Shown: positions 11,755-25,107 of the stretch, piece by piece
Position numbering within the stretch: position 1 is the stretch's first letter
How the letters are laid out: every line of letters begins with the position of its first letter
NCBI GenBank assembly: GCA_963556495.2
Contig: OY747710.1
Span: 23,191,500-23,255,499 of the forward strand
Direction of reading: 5' to 3'
Source: Valencia hispanica
Taxonomy: Eukaryota; Chordata; Actinopteri; Cyprinodontiformes; Valenciidae
DNA: 64,000 nucleotides
Notes under the pieces: model-generated
Told to the model about the DNA's origin: nothing
The model's input: only the letters and a program-made list of their open reading frames with translations
The model's database searches: none
Position numbers and translations under genes: made by a program

Positions 11755-11995
11755 TGTACATGGTTACACATGCTTACAGCCAATTTAGAAACTCCAATCA
11801 ATCTAACATGCATGTCTTTGGGGTGTGGGAGGTAACTCATGCACCTGGAGAACACCCACGCACAACTAAGGAGAGCATGCAAGCCCCACACAGAAAGGAA
11901 AAATAGGCCCAGCTGGCAGCCAGGCCTGAACCAAGACCTACTTGCTGAGAGGCAACAGTGGTAACCACCACATCCTCACGTTGCCTCTGCACTCA
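11755..11995 (-). mobile_element. SINE-like repeat fragment (GGAT-tail family)
   Basis: On the minus strand this reads GGTGGTTACCACTGTTGCC TCTCAGCAAGTAGGTC..., then TTGCATGC / CTCCAGGTGCATGAG and ...GACATGCATGTTAG. It matches the order of the plus-strand copy at 28005-28365. The tail end is missing. Confidence 0.6.
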
Positions 11996-13829
11996 TACTG
12001 ATTGGCCAAATTACACTATTTCTGCCTGTTATTACTCAGTTTTAAAACCAAAATACTGTCTGATCCTTTGATTTAAAAAAGAACAAATCAAGAACGAAAG
12101 ATTTAAATTAAATAATTTTCATAAACAGGGTGTATGCAGGGATCTCAAAATAGATTTTAATACCTTTTCAAGACGACTTTTTTAAGACCTTCTAAAATGA
12201 AACTAAGAGTTGATTGCAATGCACTAATAAACTATTAAACAGGCATATTTTGTGATTCAAATAGAAATAAATCAATTTTGCCCAAGTAAAAAGGGACCCT
12301 CAGTTGTTAACCGCTGTGTGTAAATCACTTCAGCCCGCTGCGTTGGTGTGCATGCTAGCACCACTCTGAGATCATGTGGCAGAACACTGGGCCGAAGTTA
12401 TTGCTATAGAGGTGGACGTGTTACGAATCGGTGTAGTCCCAGGTATTACTGGTGCCAAAGTTGCTCTTGCTGTCACAGTAGCAGCTTTAGAACAAAAACT
12501 GGTGACTGATCTATGTTCACGGCGGCGGTTTGTGGTTAGCTCCATTCATGTGCGATTTGATTTGTTGATGCCCACTGAGGCAATACTAATCTTGTTTTTA
12601 CAAAACGCACAGTAAGCCTCCCTTTTGTTTTTCGGCCACAGGCTTTAGCCACTGTTTAAAATTTTCAACTTCTAGCCAAGAATAAGCTAATTTACGCTTT
12701 CCTATTTCACTTCCCTGAACTTCACTATAAATTAGTAGGATACGTGATGTAGGCACGTCTGAATGGAAAGTAACGTGGTACGAAACCCAAACAAACAGGC
12801 ATAAAATAAACAAAGAATTATTCGATTTTCTTAGTTTATATCTATTTTTGATAGACAAACTTATGTTAAAACCATTTTAATACTAACCAAATTTGAAACT
12901 TTCAAAAGACGTTTTAATACTTTTTAAGGGTCTTATTTTTCCTATTGATCAACTTTTTATACTTTTTAAGACCCACATATACCATGATAAAGCAAACATA
13001 GTTGGTTAGTAATGATAATGAAAAACATTTTAGGTCTGTTGACCTAGTTTGTTCAAAACCTTGCAGAATATGGTGCACTGACCCAGCTGTACCGAAACGC
13101 TGCACCCTGGGTCCATGGAGCTGAAATATACCCTTAATTAATTTCCTTTTGTCAATGAAGCTGTCAAAAAACTGTCTATAAATTGAAAAAGCTTACAATT
13201 AAATGATGTAGATGAATAACATAATTTGAATAATGAATAATATAATTTATACATTTCAAGCATTTTTTTAATTGCTGGCCAACTTTTTCATTGTTTTTTT
13301 GTTTTGTTTTTGTGTTTTTTTGAGGATTAATCTTTGGTGATGAGCTGCAAGTTTTTGAGGTTGGGTGGCTTCTTTGCCATCATCCTAATCTTTAGCTTTG
13401 GATTCTGGCTGGGCCACTACAAAATATTAATATAACTTCCTTACACAAGAAACTTAGTGGGGAATTAAAATATTATTTGGATATTAATGGTTTGGGGATT
13501 AACTCTCTAATCATCTAATAGCTTGAAAACTCAGTGTCTTTGATTTTTAAGAAACGTGCTTTATAAATAAATCTTGTCACAATTCTGGTTGTTTTTATTT
13601 TTTAATCAGTGCTATAACTCTAGAGATAAGCAGCTTGAGGCAAGTTTACGTTGACTTAAATGATCAATACACATTGTACTTATTTGAATGGCATTTACTC
13701 TTGTGGTTTTTCCATTTTGAGGAGTTGCTAAGAGAAATGGGTCTCTGTGTCATGCACAACCAGTAGATGTATCCAAAAAAAACTAGTGTTAATTATAAAA
13801 TGAAATAGAAAAGCACTCAGACAGCGCAG
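11996..13829. other. AT-rich intronic sequence, possible old repeat
   Basis: No exon is recognised. The part from about 12130 (GGTGTATGCAGGGATCTC) to 13080 has two similar blocks, TTTTTTAAGACCTTC near 12178 and CTTTTTAAGACCCAC near 12963, and may be a decayed interspersed element. A frame at 12376-12615 has no recognisable domain. Confidence 0.3.
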
Positions 13830-14129
13830 ACCTCCACCAGGGCCACTCATTGCCCCCCCTCCTATCCCCATATTAACTAATTATAACTTTCAGTATTTTT
13901 CCAATAAAATGTCTGTTAATGACACGCATGGGTGTGTTCATGCTGTCGCTGTGCTGATCCAGCAGAGAAGGGAGATTTGCGCATGCGCGATTAATTTGCT
14001 GTGCTTCAACAGTAGCGGCGAATTTCATTGAAATCCGCTCATAATTTTTTGGGTTATGTTGCTAACATTTAGCCAGACTGAGAGACAAACAGACATATGG
14101 GCACGAAAACCTTACATCCTGCCGGAGGT
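13830..14129. mobile_element. Candidate short DNA element with CCTCC/GGAGG ends
   Basis: ACCTCCACCAGG at 13830-13841 and CCTGCCGGAGGT at 14118-14129 form a 12 bp inverted pair with two mismatches, about 300 bp apart. The interior contains GCGCATGCGCG and no coding frame. The ends resemble a common teleost MITE type; I could not see a target duplication. Confidence 0.4.
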
Positions 14130-14218
14130 AAAAAAAAAAAGAAGATTAATAAAAGAAGCGTGATTTCGCTTTCTTCTTTTAGCAAAAAGGGACCTGATCC
14201 TGGAAGCTCACAAGCATC

Positions 14219-14245
14219 CTCTCTCTCTCTCTCTCTCTCTCTCTG
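14219..14245. repeat. CT microsatellite
   Basis: A run of CT dinucleotides ends in GAGAGAC, giving a small local mirror. Confidence 0.85.
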
Positions 14246-14579
14246 AGAGACAAAATCATTGCCAATGCTATGACTAACATATGCTGTAGTGTCTGTGGTG
14301 AATTAAGGATGAGACTGATGAGATGTTGTTCATCAAGACAATGGACCACTACTCCCTCTAATCTTGCAAATTGCGATTTTAACCTTTCTGGTAGAATACA
14401 GATTAAGCAAATACGCTATGTGTTAGTTAACATCAGCACTTCTGGTGATTGCTGCATACTGCTTGGTTTAAGTGGGTACATATAGTCTATAATAATATTA
14501 ATAATATTCTCAGTAAATAACTAAAAAGAGGCAACAGAAGTAGATATCCACATATGTGTTTGCACCTGTCTGATTTTGG

Positions 14580-14745
14580 ACTGATCATAACCTGCACTCA
14601 TGTATACATTAATACATTAACCCATTTTATTTTTATTTATTGCATGCTTAGAAGTGTTTATATTATTTTTGCACAAGTACCACAGCAATTTCCTAATGTT
14701 GCGAACCTGTTCACACATATGGCAATAAAACCTTTCCGATTCTGA
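14580..14745 (+). mobile_element. LINE 3' end fragment
   Basis: GCACAAGTACCACAGCAATT TCCTAATGTTGCGAACC and GGCAATAAAACCTTTCCGAT TCTGATT are typical of a LINE 3' terminus in fish with an ATTCTG-type tail. The 5' extent is unclear. Confidence 0.55.
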
Positions 14746-15924
14746 TTTACGCTGGTAAAGGAGGTTAGTTTGATTAACCAGGTTAATTAATTAAGGATAA
14801 CAGCAATGCAGCAATGCAGGTACAAAAAATACACAATAGAGCACTAAACTATATAAAAACATAATTATCTAAAAAAAAAAAACCTTGCAGCTTCCTTATA
14901 CTCTAGAGTATTCTACGAGGATTTAAATTCATTGATCGATGCTAATATTTGGCAATGGGTCTTAAAAATCTTAAAGCATTTTCTTTTGATTCCGTTCTTG
15001 CATTACAGCTCCGATTTTCCATTGAACACACACTCACTTCCTTGTTTCAATTTGAGGATTTCCCCCGAATGTGGTTTTGCATATAAAACAAGCAGTAACA
15101 TAGTTAATGAGTCTGAACCCAACAGATGACCATTTTATTTTAAAAGACCACACATTGATGGTGTAGAAAACCACAGTTAGCAATAAATGTCATTCATTCA
15201 ATCCTTCATTCATTCATTCATAATCATAATATCTCCATTATCGAGCATGTGCAAAATATTTTATATCAGCAGTTCCAGTTAAGATTTAAAGGAAAGTAAG
15301 GCATTTTTATACTAAAATCCTATGGTGACAAAGCGGTTTGTGTAGTCTGTCAAACATTAAAGATTTCAAAAGTCTGTAGCTGTTTCAAAAGTCTGAAGAA
15401 GTAGATGCACAACAGTCAGTTACAGTATCCTTAGCATAGAAGTAAAAGAGCTGCATTTGGAACACTCTCTCCCATGTTATTTATGTAAAGACAAAAAATA
15501 ACGGTATTAGTCTGTTAGTATCAAAGCTAGTGGTTTTGGAGTTGCAATAAGCCCATGTTGAATTGTCTATCTCATCTTCCCGGTTCCCACCTATCCAACA
15601 ATTTGCAAACTATTTAATTAAATAATTACTTGTTCAGAAAACATAATGTCTGTAAGTCAAGCGATGCATAGTATCAAAAGGCCTCTGAAAAATATTAAAA
15701 AGGTTGTTTCTGATGTTTTTGGTTTACATTAAAGAAAAAAAACAATGCTCTTTTTAAAATGATATACTAATAAGTGCTTGAGGATATTTTTTTAAACCAC
15801 CGCTTCTTAAACACAACTGTTCATCCGATATTTTTAAACATCCTAGATATTTAAAAGTAGGTACAAACGACAAAAGTGCTATTTAGCTAGTCCTAAAATA
15901 TATTTTTTAATTATCTTGTAATTT

Positions 15925-15928
<4 letters not shown>
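14746..15928. other. Intronic spacer
   Basis: AT-rich sequence with short ATTC repeats near 15195-15220; no exon or complete repeat seen. Confidence 0.45.

Positions 15929-16015
<87 letters not shown>
15929..16015. repeat. TA microsatellite
   Basis: An uninterrupted run of about 43 TA units preceded by TGTG. It creates a spurious isoleucine-tyrosine frame on the minus strand. Confidence 0.95.
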
Positions 16016-16019
<4 letters not shown>

Positions 16020-18964
16020 CTGGAGAAGGACTTGGTAAAACGTAAGGTTCTGCTCTGAATGAAAACATATTTTTCTGCAGATTAAAAAGCAGTTTGAGGA
16101 TGAACTTCTACAAAATTCTTTACTATATTGACAAGAAAAGATAACAAATGCAACAGACAAAACAGACATTATTTGTTCAAATATGTAATACTTTGAATCT
16201 GATCTAGGCAGAAGTAAAAGTTGGGACATAAAAAATGTTTACCACTGTGTTGCATCACCTTCAGTCTTACCTTATCTTTAAGGACACTCTTCATGAAAAC
16301 ATGTTGTAGATTTAAAAGTGAGATGTTTTCTAAGTTTTAGTTGATTTAGGTATATTTAGAGACTTTTGTCATATTTAAACAAATCTGTTTGGCCTTATTT
16401 TTTCTGCATATACATATTTTGAGGGAGACTGCTGAATTTCAAATGAGGTTCATTGGGTAACTAACAATCTTAAACGAGACGGAAGGAAAACATTCGAATG
16501 ACATGGGAATTTCCTGGCTGTTCTGATTTTGCTTGGTATTGGATGCAACAGACAACTGTTTTTTCCCCCTGAACCTATGCATTTATTTCCTTGTGTGAGT
16601 TTTTCTATTGTTACACTACAAAACGCAATAACACCAGAGGGTTTGAGGATCCCATTCATTCAATGCAGGCCTTTAGTCCTGTGCTTTTTGAGCATTAGAC
16701 TCTTTCAAATTCTAATTATTTCTAAGCACATGGAATTTAGAGCTCCTGCACATATTTCACATCAATATGTAATATTTTTCTAGACTCAAATCTCTCCATC
16801 TTTAAAAAGCCATTTTAAAGAATGAATAAATGACTTTACTGTAATGTTTTGACAGATATTTATAAAGTGGTGAGGCTTTACAGTTTTGTTTAATTGTAAG
16901 GTAGTGTCAATTACTAATGACACTACCTTACTATTTTTGCATTGGAACGGTAATACTGAAAAAAATGACAAAGCCGTTTGACTTTCTTGTTCATGAACAA
17001 GGTGTCAAGACAATTCATTTTGATGACACTAACACTTTTATTGACATGAATACTTGTTTTTAAGGAATTAACTATTCATTTGGATCAAGTGACACACTTG
17101 TGGAGGTTTTACAGTTTCCACTAATTGTTTTGAGACAGTTACACTAGCTGATGAACAAATGTTAATGGTGATGTGAAAAATGCACCAAAGTGACTGAGAA
17201 AAACTGTTAATACAGAATCTGTAAAAAACAGAGTGATGGGAGGATGGATGGATGGATGGATGGATGATCAGAGTGTTCCAGGTTTGGTAGGAACCCAGTA
17301 GATCAGTTATAGTCCAATCATATTCCAGTCACCCTTCGGCCACAAACATTTAAATTACATAAATGTTTAAAATTGTTATGATCCGTATGTTTCCTGTGGC
17401 TCCTGGTCCCTGGTTTCTTTTTGTTTCTGCACTTACCTCTCTGTTTCCTGGTTTGGATAGATTTTATGTTCCGACCCAGCTTTTAAAAACATTGTAGCAT
17501 ATATTCCCATGCATGTGCATTTGTTTTTATAATCATGTGGTGTGTTTTTTTTTCTTACCCCAGTTGTGCGTAAGTGTGCGATTAGTGTGCATTGATCACT
17601 GACTTGGTGGACAGCATGCAGAGATAATGAGCTTTTTCAGCTTCTTTAGTTCGACTGGAAGGCAGCCACACATCTGCCTTCACAGACACAACCACACATA
17701 TATACACACACATACACACTCACAGGTAGTATCTGAAGGGCTTTCCCCAGGCATCCTCACCACAGCACCGACACAAATGCAAAAGTAATGCACAGCACAT
17801 GTTGGTTACAACACACGACTCTGGCAGAGATAAGTCGCCTGTTACACATGTTTATAATGAATATCAATGACCATGTGTGTGCATGCTAATGACTTAGCCT
17901 CTGGAATCTCTCCTGTCAGAATGATGCCTTCTTGCAATCAGTCTCCAGGGAAACAGGCAGTAGGCAGAAAAGTGATTGCACCTTACCAGGATAAATGCAC
18001 ACACACACTCACACAGACAGACACAGACCACATACACACACTTGACTTCACTTTGGAATAAGCTATTACACCCATACACACTCAATTAAATCTAGACAAA
18101 AAGACTTGTGAGCACTCACACATCAGCAGGTGCTTCCATGGGTTTTACTTTTGATGGTGCTGAATACAGAATGGCACGAAGACAAACACATATCACACGT
18201 GTATACACACAGGAGATGGTATACACACTGTGACATGAGTGTTTATGTTACTGCTGGATGATGCAAGTTCTAGCACACCCATGTGTACCAACAGGCTCAC
18301 ACGTACAGACGGAGGAAGCCTTGTTATGCTGGAAGAAATGGCGATATTTATACCTGCTGGTGGTGAGACTTAAGGGATCTAAAGTCCCTTAGAAGCATCC
18401 GAGGAGGGGAGTGGAAACGAAGGAGAGGTAAGAGGACAGAGAAGTGCTGATATGGCTGATAGCCCCTTTAAAGAATATGATGGCAGTTCAATTCCCTGAT
18501 CATCATCATCATGTACCGCCTGAAAGCAGCACACAGCCTCTGTAAGTGGTCAAGCAGAGAAAGGTCTAGGGAGGTCCACCAGTAAATGCCTGCCAGAAAT
18601 GTCACAGATAGAACAGCAAAGGCGGTGAGGGAGAGATGGCGTATGAGGGGCATATAAAGGAGATATTGTAAGCCGACTGAGATGGCAGTGACCCCCTTGG
18701 GGAAATGGAGACATATTAAAGAAATACCAGAGGGAGGGAACCTAAACACTCACTTTAAGTGATATGAAAAAGCAGAGGGAGGGAAGGGAGAGTGGGGAAG
18801 AGCACTGCAGTAAATGAATTAGACAACTGCAACATGTCTTAGTGTAATTTTTGAACTAATTCATGACTGGGTGACTTTTTTATTCAAACTGTTTTTATCA
18901 GACAAGATCCCATTTAAAAACACAGCATGAAACATAAATAACACCAGTAATACTATCAGTTCTA
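16016..18964. other. Intronic spacer with simple repeats
   Basis: No exon is recognised. It holds the hairpin at 16896-16931, a short GGAT run at 17238-17266 and several CA-rich patches at 17690-17740 and 17998-18080. Around 16980-17170 the words TGTCA and TGACAC recur in both orientations, which suggests an old inverted-repeat element, but ends cannot be set. Confidence 0.4.
16896..16931. repeat. Perfect 14 bp hairpin
   Basis: GTAAGGTAGTGTCA (16896-16909), an 8 nt loop, and the exact complement TGACACTACCTTAC (16918-16931). No coding context. Confidence 0.8.
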
Positions 18965-19180
18965 ATGTAGAGCAGAGGTGTCCAGGTTCAGTCCTCAGAG
19001 GCCAATATCCTAGATGTTTCCCTGCTTCAACACACCTGAATCAAAGGAATGGGCCATTAGCAGGCTCCTGCAGAACTTGATGACATGCTGGGCAATCTGC
19101 TGGGTGTGGAGCAGGTACACATCTAAAACCTGCAGGACCCAAGGCATTGAGGACTGGAGTTAAACACCTGTGATGTAGAG
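18965..19180. mobile_element. hAT MITE with 8 bp target duplication
   Basis: The element (18973-19172, 200 bp) begins CAGAGGTGTCCAGG and ends in ACACCTGTG, giving short hAT-type inverted ends. ATGTAGAG flanks it at 18965-18972 and 19173-19180. The interior is partly palindromic: GATGTTTCCCTGCTTCAACA near the left and CATCTAAAACCTGCAGGACC near the right. There is no transposase. Intact duplication argues for a moderately young insertion. Confidence 0.85.
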
Positions 19181-19261
19181 CATGAATAAAGCTAAATGCT
19201 CAGTCAGAGAGAAAATAAGGGTAAGAACTATATGTAAAAAATATTCTATATGTAGGTAATG

Positions 19262-19985
19262 TGTCTTTTTCTTTCTTCTCATCCTCTCAACTCATCAGTT
19301 TTCAACCCATACATCCTCATCTTCCTTTCAACCTCTTCTCATCCACTGTGATTCTCCATTGTCCATCTTTATGGCCCATTTTCCTCCCATCTGATGTCTT
19401 CATCCCTCTTTGCACCTCCTCCTAATTTCACAAGTCTTCCTCGTTTCTCTTTAAAATCCCTTTTCATCCCACTTATTTCACTGTATGACCTCTTTTCACT
19501 AACTCATCAATCTTTATGACACCTTTTCAATCCACTTGTCCCCCTCATCCCTCCTGATGACTGCTCTTAATCCCTTCATTCCATTAAAATCCATTTTCAC
19601 CCCACACATCCTCCTCATCCTTCTTTAAGTCTTGTTTCATCTTCCTCTTCATCCCTCAATACTGCCTCTTTTTACTGCTATATTAGTCCTCATCCCCAAT
19701 CTTTACAATTACTTTTTTATGCCACTCACCCTCTTCATCAATCTTTATGTCCCCTCTTCAACCTTATCATCCACCTCATTATGACCTATTTTCTTCCCAT
19801 TTAATCTTCTCATCCCTCTTTGCGAAGTGTCTTAGTTTCACTAGTCATCCTCATTTCTCTTTATGGCCCCTTCTCATCCCACTCATTCCTTCTTTTCAAC
19901 CCACTTTTCGTGCTCATCCCTCTTTACAACCCTTTTCATCGCATTCATCCATCCTTACATCCCCTCTTTACCTTCTAATCCTATG
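19262..19985. repeat. Pyrimidine-rich degenerate minisatellite, part 1
   Basis: The plus strand is strongly C/T-biased and repeats words such as CATCCCTCTTTA, TTTTCATCCCACTCATCC and CCTCTTCAT at irregular spacing of about 20-45 bp. The frames through it are Pro/Ser/His-rich and have no domain. Purine-rich copies of the same motif in reverse orientation are at 40560-40990. Confidence 0.75.
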
Positions 19986-20325
19986 GTTTCTAAACTTTCC
20001 AGGTTCTGACCCACAAAATAAAAATATAAGAGGGTTGTGACCAAAAGCCTTGGTTGAGCATACAAGCATTTTTATGGAGTCAGTTAAAAAGTGATACAGT
20101 GATGACACAATCAGCACCAACAGTCAAAATATCGGCCAACATGTTGCTTTTATTTATTTTAAAGTCCTGTGTTTTTATCTTTTACAACATTTCTAAGACG
20201 CATATGCTTTCTCATTGTCATTTTGGTATTTAGGTTAATTTCTGAGAGGACCGTATTACCTCAGACTAACATTCATTATCCAAAATGGGGTCCCGACCCC
20301 AACTTTGGGGACTGCTGCTCTACAT
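19986..20325. mobile_element. hAT-like element inside the minisatellite
   Basis: A 340 bp non-repetitive block splits the minisatellite. It begins GGTTTCTAAACTTTCCAGG..TCTGACCC and ends GGGGTCCCGACCCCAACTTT GGGGACTGCTG, forming imperfect inverted ends of a kind common to fish hAT elements. I could not define an 8 bp duplication with certainty. Confidence 0.55.
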
Positions 20326-20690
20326 CCCTCTTTCATAAATGTTTTTATGTAATTCAGCCCTATCTTGCTCCTCATCCCTCTGTATGCCCCTTCTTCATCC
20401 CACTCATCATCCTCATCTCTCTTTGCAACTCCTTTTTCATCCCTTCTTCCTCGTTATCCCCCTTCATGAACCCTCTCCATCCTTCTGTTCCTCCTCCATT
20501 CCTTTTTTCAACCCTGTTTTTATTCCCTCCATCCTCCTCATGTCTCTTTAAAACAACTTTTCATCCCATTCATCTTGCTCGTCCCAGTTTAGCACCACTT
20601 TTTTGCCAACAATTACGAGACTCCCCAGAGGGAGTTAAACCTTTTGATCCATCTGTTGCCCCATCCTCCCTCCTCTTTGATTAAACCAGA
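20326..20690. repeat. Pyrimidine-rich degenerate minisatellite, part 2
   Basis: Continuation of the CATCCCTCTT-type array after the inserted element, for example TCCTCATCCCTCTGTATGCC and CATCCTCATCTCTCTTTGCA. Confidence 0.75.
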
Positions 20691-22357
20691 AAACTCCCAT
20701 TGTTGTGGCATGGATGGTCCTCACAAGCGAATTGAACTCAATAACAGCAGCTGTGCTGCGCTCATTCCTTGCAGCAGCTCCTGTATCTGTTTTTTTAAGG
20801 AGTCTCTCCTCTGTTTGTACTAAATATTTTAGCTACGGGTGTCTCCAATGAGAGAGTAAATGATGTGTGCTTTTAGAAACATATCATAATGCAGTTGCAA
20901 CATTAAATATTAAAAACTACTCAGTGTTATCAATGAGAAGGAGACAGGACCAGTTATGAAGGAAGAGGATATTATGTACTATATTTCAGACAAGTGCAGT
21001 GTCACACTTGCTGTTTACTGGCTTAGGGTGGGTTCCTGAACATCATTACTGCTAGTTTCTTTTGTTTTAAACTCTTTTTGCTTTTCCCCTGCATTGTCAA
21101 AAACACAGTATTTCATCCATTTACTTTCAATATGGATGCATTCCCATAACCAAATCCAGACATTGACCTTTTTTTAGTTCTGAAATTCCTCACCAACATG
21201 GACTAAAAGGTAGCCAAGCAACAAAAGGAAAACACATTTTACTGGAAAATGAGTTGCTGCAGGTGTAAAAATCATCATTACATTGTATTTTGTGTTTGGT
21301 TTTCAGGTGAACGATAATTTAATGTTTTCTTGGCTTGGTCATGTAAAAGAAAATCTGTTTTAGCTGGGCCTGATGTAGTTATTCATTCACTTCAGCTGCC
21401 GTTGGCTTGGCTTCTTCCTCAGAAGCAGAAATAGCCGATCAGTCACTTTGAGGGAAACATGTGCTGCTTCATAACAGCTGTTTGCATATCATGTTACACT
21501 CATGAAACGTTGAACTTGTCTTGAAAATGGAAAAAGCTCTTTCAATTCAACTCCTCAAAAACATCATGTACCAAATGAAAAACAGTTTCTGATGCATGTG
21601 CTGAGCAACATCAAGTACAGCTCATACTCCCACTTGTTAACTTGTCCCGTGCGTCACACATGTGCAAAGCGAGTGCACTGACGATGTGACAGGTGTGTTT
21701 GACAACAGCTGTGCATTCTCTCAGAATAGCCTTCGTTGCATCGCAGGCCTGGAACGTGGCGGGGAGCGGGTCCGCTGAACTGACATAAGCAGGCAACATG
21801 CTAAGGTCCCAATTGTGCAAGATCCTTGGTTGCTCTCAGGCAGAATCCCCTCTGTTCCTGATAAAATCAATAATGGATCCGATATGTGAGGAAATGTCCT
21901 CACATAGCTGTTAAATGCCCACAGAAATGTGTAGAAGAGGTAACAGGAGATGCAAACCTAAAAGCGCCTGGAACTCTTAACATGTACTGTGCAGAAGAGG
22001 ACTTATAGAGAGAATATAAAAGGCTTCGCGCTGCTCTTTCATCTTTCAGGCTTTGTAAGTGAAAAGTCACCATTTTGCCTGACAGCAAGTTCAATTATTC
22101 ATGCTGCCTGCTATACATGAGAACAGTTTTTCAACCTGCGACCAGAACTCATCGAGCATCTGATCTCATGTCATGGTGCTCGGACTTGAAGATAACCGAA
22201 AGGGACGAAAAGATAATGAAAGACAAGAGGCGAACAAAACAACGAGTGGGACATCACCACTTCAGAAAATGCAGATGGAGTCTAAAAACTGTTGATACAC
22301 TCGCTAGCAACGTTTACAGTCACGAACAACGTGTCCTCCAAAGTTAACCTCTTGCTT
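20691..22357. other. Intronic spacer
   Basis: No exon, RNA gene or complete repeat is apparent in these 1.7 kb. Confidence 0.45.
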
Positions 22358-22706
22358 TACAGTGAAGAACACAAGTATTTAAACACCCTGCAATTTTGCA
22401 AGTTCTCCCACTTAGAAATTCTGGAGGGGTCTGAAATTCACATTCTAGGTGCATTTCCACTGTGAGAGACAGCATCAAAAGGATATTCAGGAAATCACAT
22501 TGTCTGTTTTTTAAAGAATTTATTTGTATTGCACATAAATATTTGAACACCTGGGAATCAGCAAGAATTCTGGATCTCAAAAACCTGTTACTCTGCCTTT
22601 AAAAAGTTCACCTCTACTCCACTTATTAATCTAAATTAGTAGCACCTGTCTGAGCTCGTTAAAGACACCTGTCCAGCCCACAGCCAGTCATACTCCAACT
22701 ACTACC

Positions 22707-23724
<1,018 letters not shown>

Positions 23725-23801
23725 CACTGATTTCCTCAGGCGTTTAAATACTTATGTGCTGCCATACAAATACAAATAAATTATTTAAAAATCAGACAAT
23801 G

Positions 23802-23870
23802 TCCATCCATCTTCTTCCGCTTATCCGGGGTCGGGTCGCAGGGGCAGCAGCTTAAGCAAGGACTCAGACG
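23802..23870. mobile_element. Short retro-repeat fragment inside the Tc1 inverted repeat
   Basis: CCATCCATCTTCTTCCGCTT ATCCGGGGTCGGGTCGCAGG is a common teleost repeat end in antisense to a GGAT tail. It splits the right inverted repeat between CAGACAATGT and GATGTAATTTCC, with ATGT shared at both borders. It arrived after the Tc1 insertion. Confidence 0.65.
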
Positions 23871-24184
23871 ATGTAATTTCCTGAATTGTTTTTTAAAATG
23901 CTGTCTCTCACAGTGGAAATGCACCTAGAATGTGAATTTCAGACCCCTCCATAATTTCTAAGTGGGAGAACTTGTAAAATTGCAGGGTGTTCAAATACCT
24001 ATGTTCCTCACTGTACATCCAAATATAAGCTCTGCAAATTCCAGCCCACCCCACTCGGTTCCAGTCTTGTTCTGTCTTTATTTTTGGGAGCAAAATCAAA
24101 CAGCTGGACCTCCTGAAGTGAGCTCTGAGAGATATATACACACTGGCAGTACACGGCCACTGTTAACAGAATATGCTGTAAATA

Positions 24185-25107
24185 CAGGTGCATCTCAGCA
24201 CATCAGAATATTACCCAAAAGTTATTTTTCAATAATACAATTAAAAGGTTGAATCTATAGATCCATTACAGTAGAATTTTTAAAGCTTTTTCTAGGTAAA
24301 TTTTTACCATTATGGCTTATGGCTAAAAGCAATCCAAATTCAGTTTTCAGAAAATTTTATTTAAGACCAATAACAAAAGAGTTTTAAAACAGAAATGTTA
24401 TCCTTTGGCAAAAAAAAAAAAAATGGAGAAAAGTACTGATAGTTTTCCAGAAGACAGTCCTTGACACTCTCCACAAGGAGGTTAAGCAACCAAACATCAC
24501 TGTAAAGAAGCTGGATGTTTACAGAGTGCTGAAGGCAAGCACGTTAACAGAAGGTTGAGTGGAAGGAAAAATTTGGTAGAAAAAGATCCAAGTCCTAAGT
24601 TGTCTACCAAGAAATTTTAGAGCACTTCATGTTCCTTCTGTTAATTAAATGTTCTAGCAGGACTTGGGATCTGCTCCCACTGCGAAAAGTACCAATACCG
24701 GTTTGAATGTTATTGTGTTGGATTGACCAGCAAACTCTCACTCCCATTGAGATTCTATGGAGGATTGTCAAAATAAAGATGAGAGACACAACACCTAGAA
24801 ATGTAGAAGAGGTGAAAGCTGATGAGAAAGGAACCTGTGCTTCCTGGATACCTAAGCAGAGCCACATGCTCAAGTATTGAGTTCATATAATGTACAGCAC
24901 ATGGGCATAATTTAAAATGAGCTGACATTTTTTGTATTAAAATCCCTTGTAATTAGCTTAAGTATCAAAATTAACAGAAACAAAAGCTTAACACATATCA
25001 CTCTGTGTAAAATAAAGTTGTGGAATATATGAATTTCCCTTCTTTAAATAAATACTGAATTGAATAAACTTTCTGACTGAGATTTCTAGTTTACTGAGAT
25101 GCTCCTG
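24185..25107 (+). mobile_element. Tc1/mariner element, degenerate and internally deleted
   Basis: After TA at 24183-24184 the left end is CAGGTGCATCTCAGCACATC and the right end is the complement of CAGGAGCATCTCAGTAAACT. Inside, 24600-24880 retains transposase C-terminal remnants in the plus direction (words such as GAAATTTTAGAGCACTTCAT, AGCAGGACTTGGGATCTGC and AAGATGAGAGACACAACACC), including a degraded DDE region. Many stops and deletions; 923 bp in total. It starts only 170 bp after the previous Tc1 element. Confidence 0.75.

Noticed and set aside
12376..12615. 79-codon frame with many Val/Ile/Ala
   Set aside because: No start context, domain or splice sites, and it lies in a probable old repeat.
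15879..16229. 116-codon minus-strand frame with Ile-Tyr repeats
   Set aside because: It runs through the TA microsatellite and has no flanking domain.
19747..20684. Pro/Ser/His-rich frames that look like secreted or membrane proteins
   Set aside because: They follow the pyrimidine-rich minisatellite; hydrophobic stretches are a by-product of C/T-rich codons.
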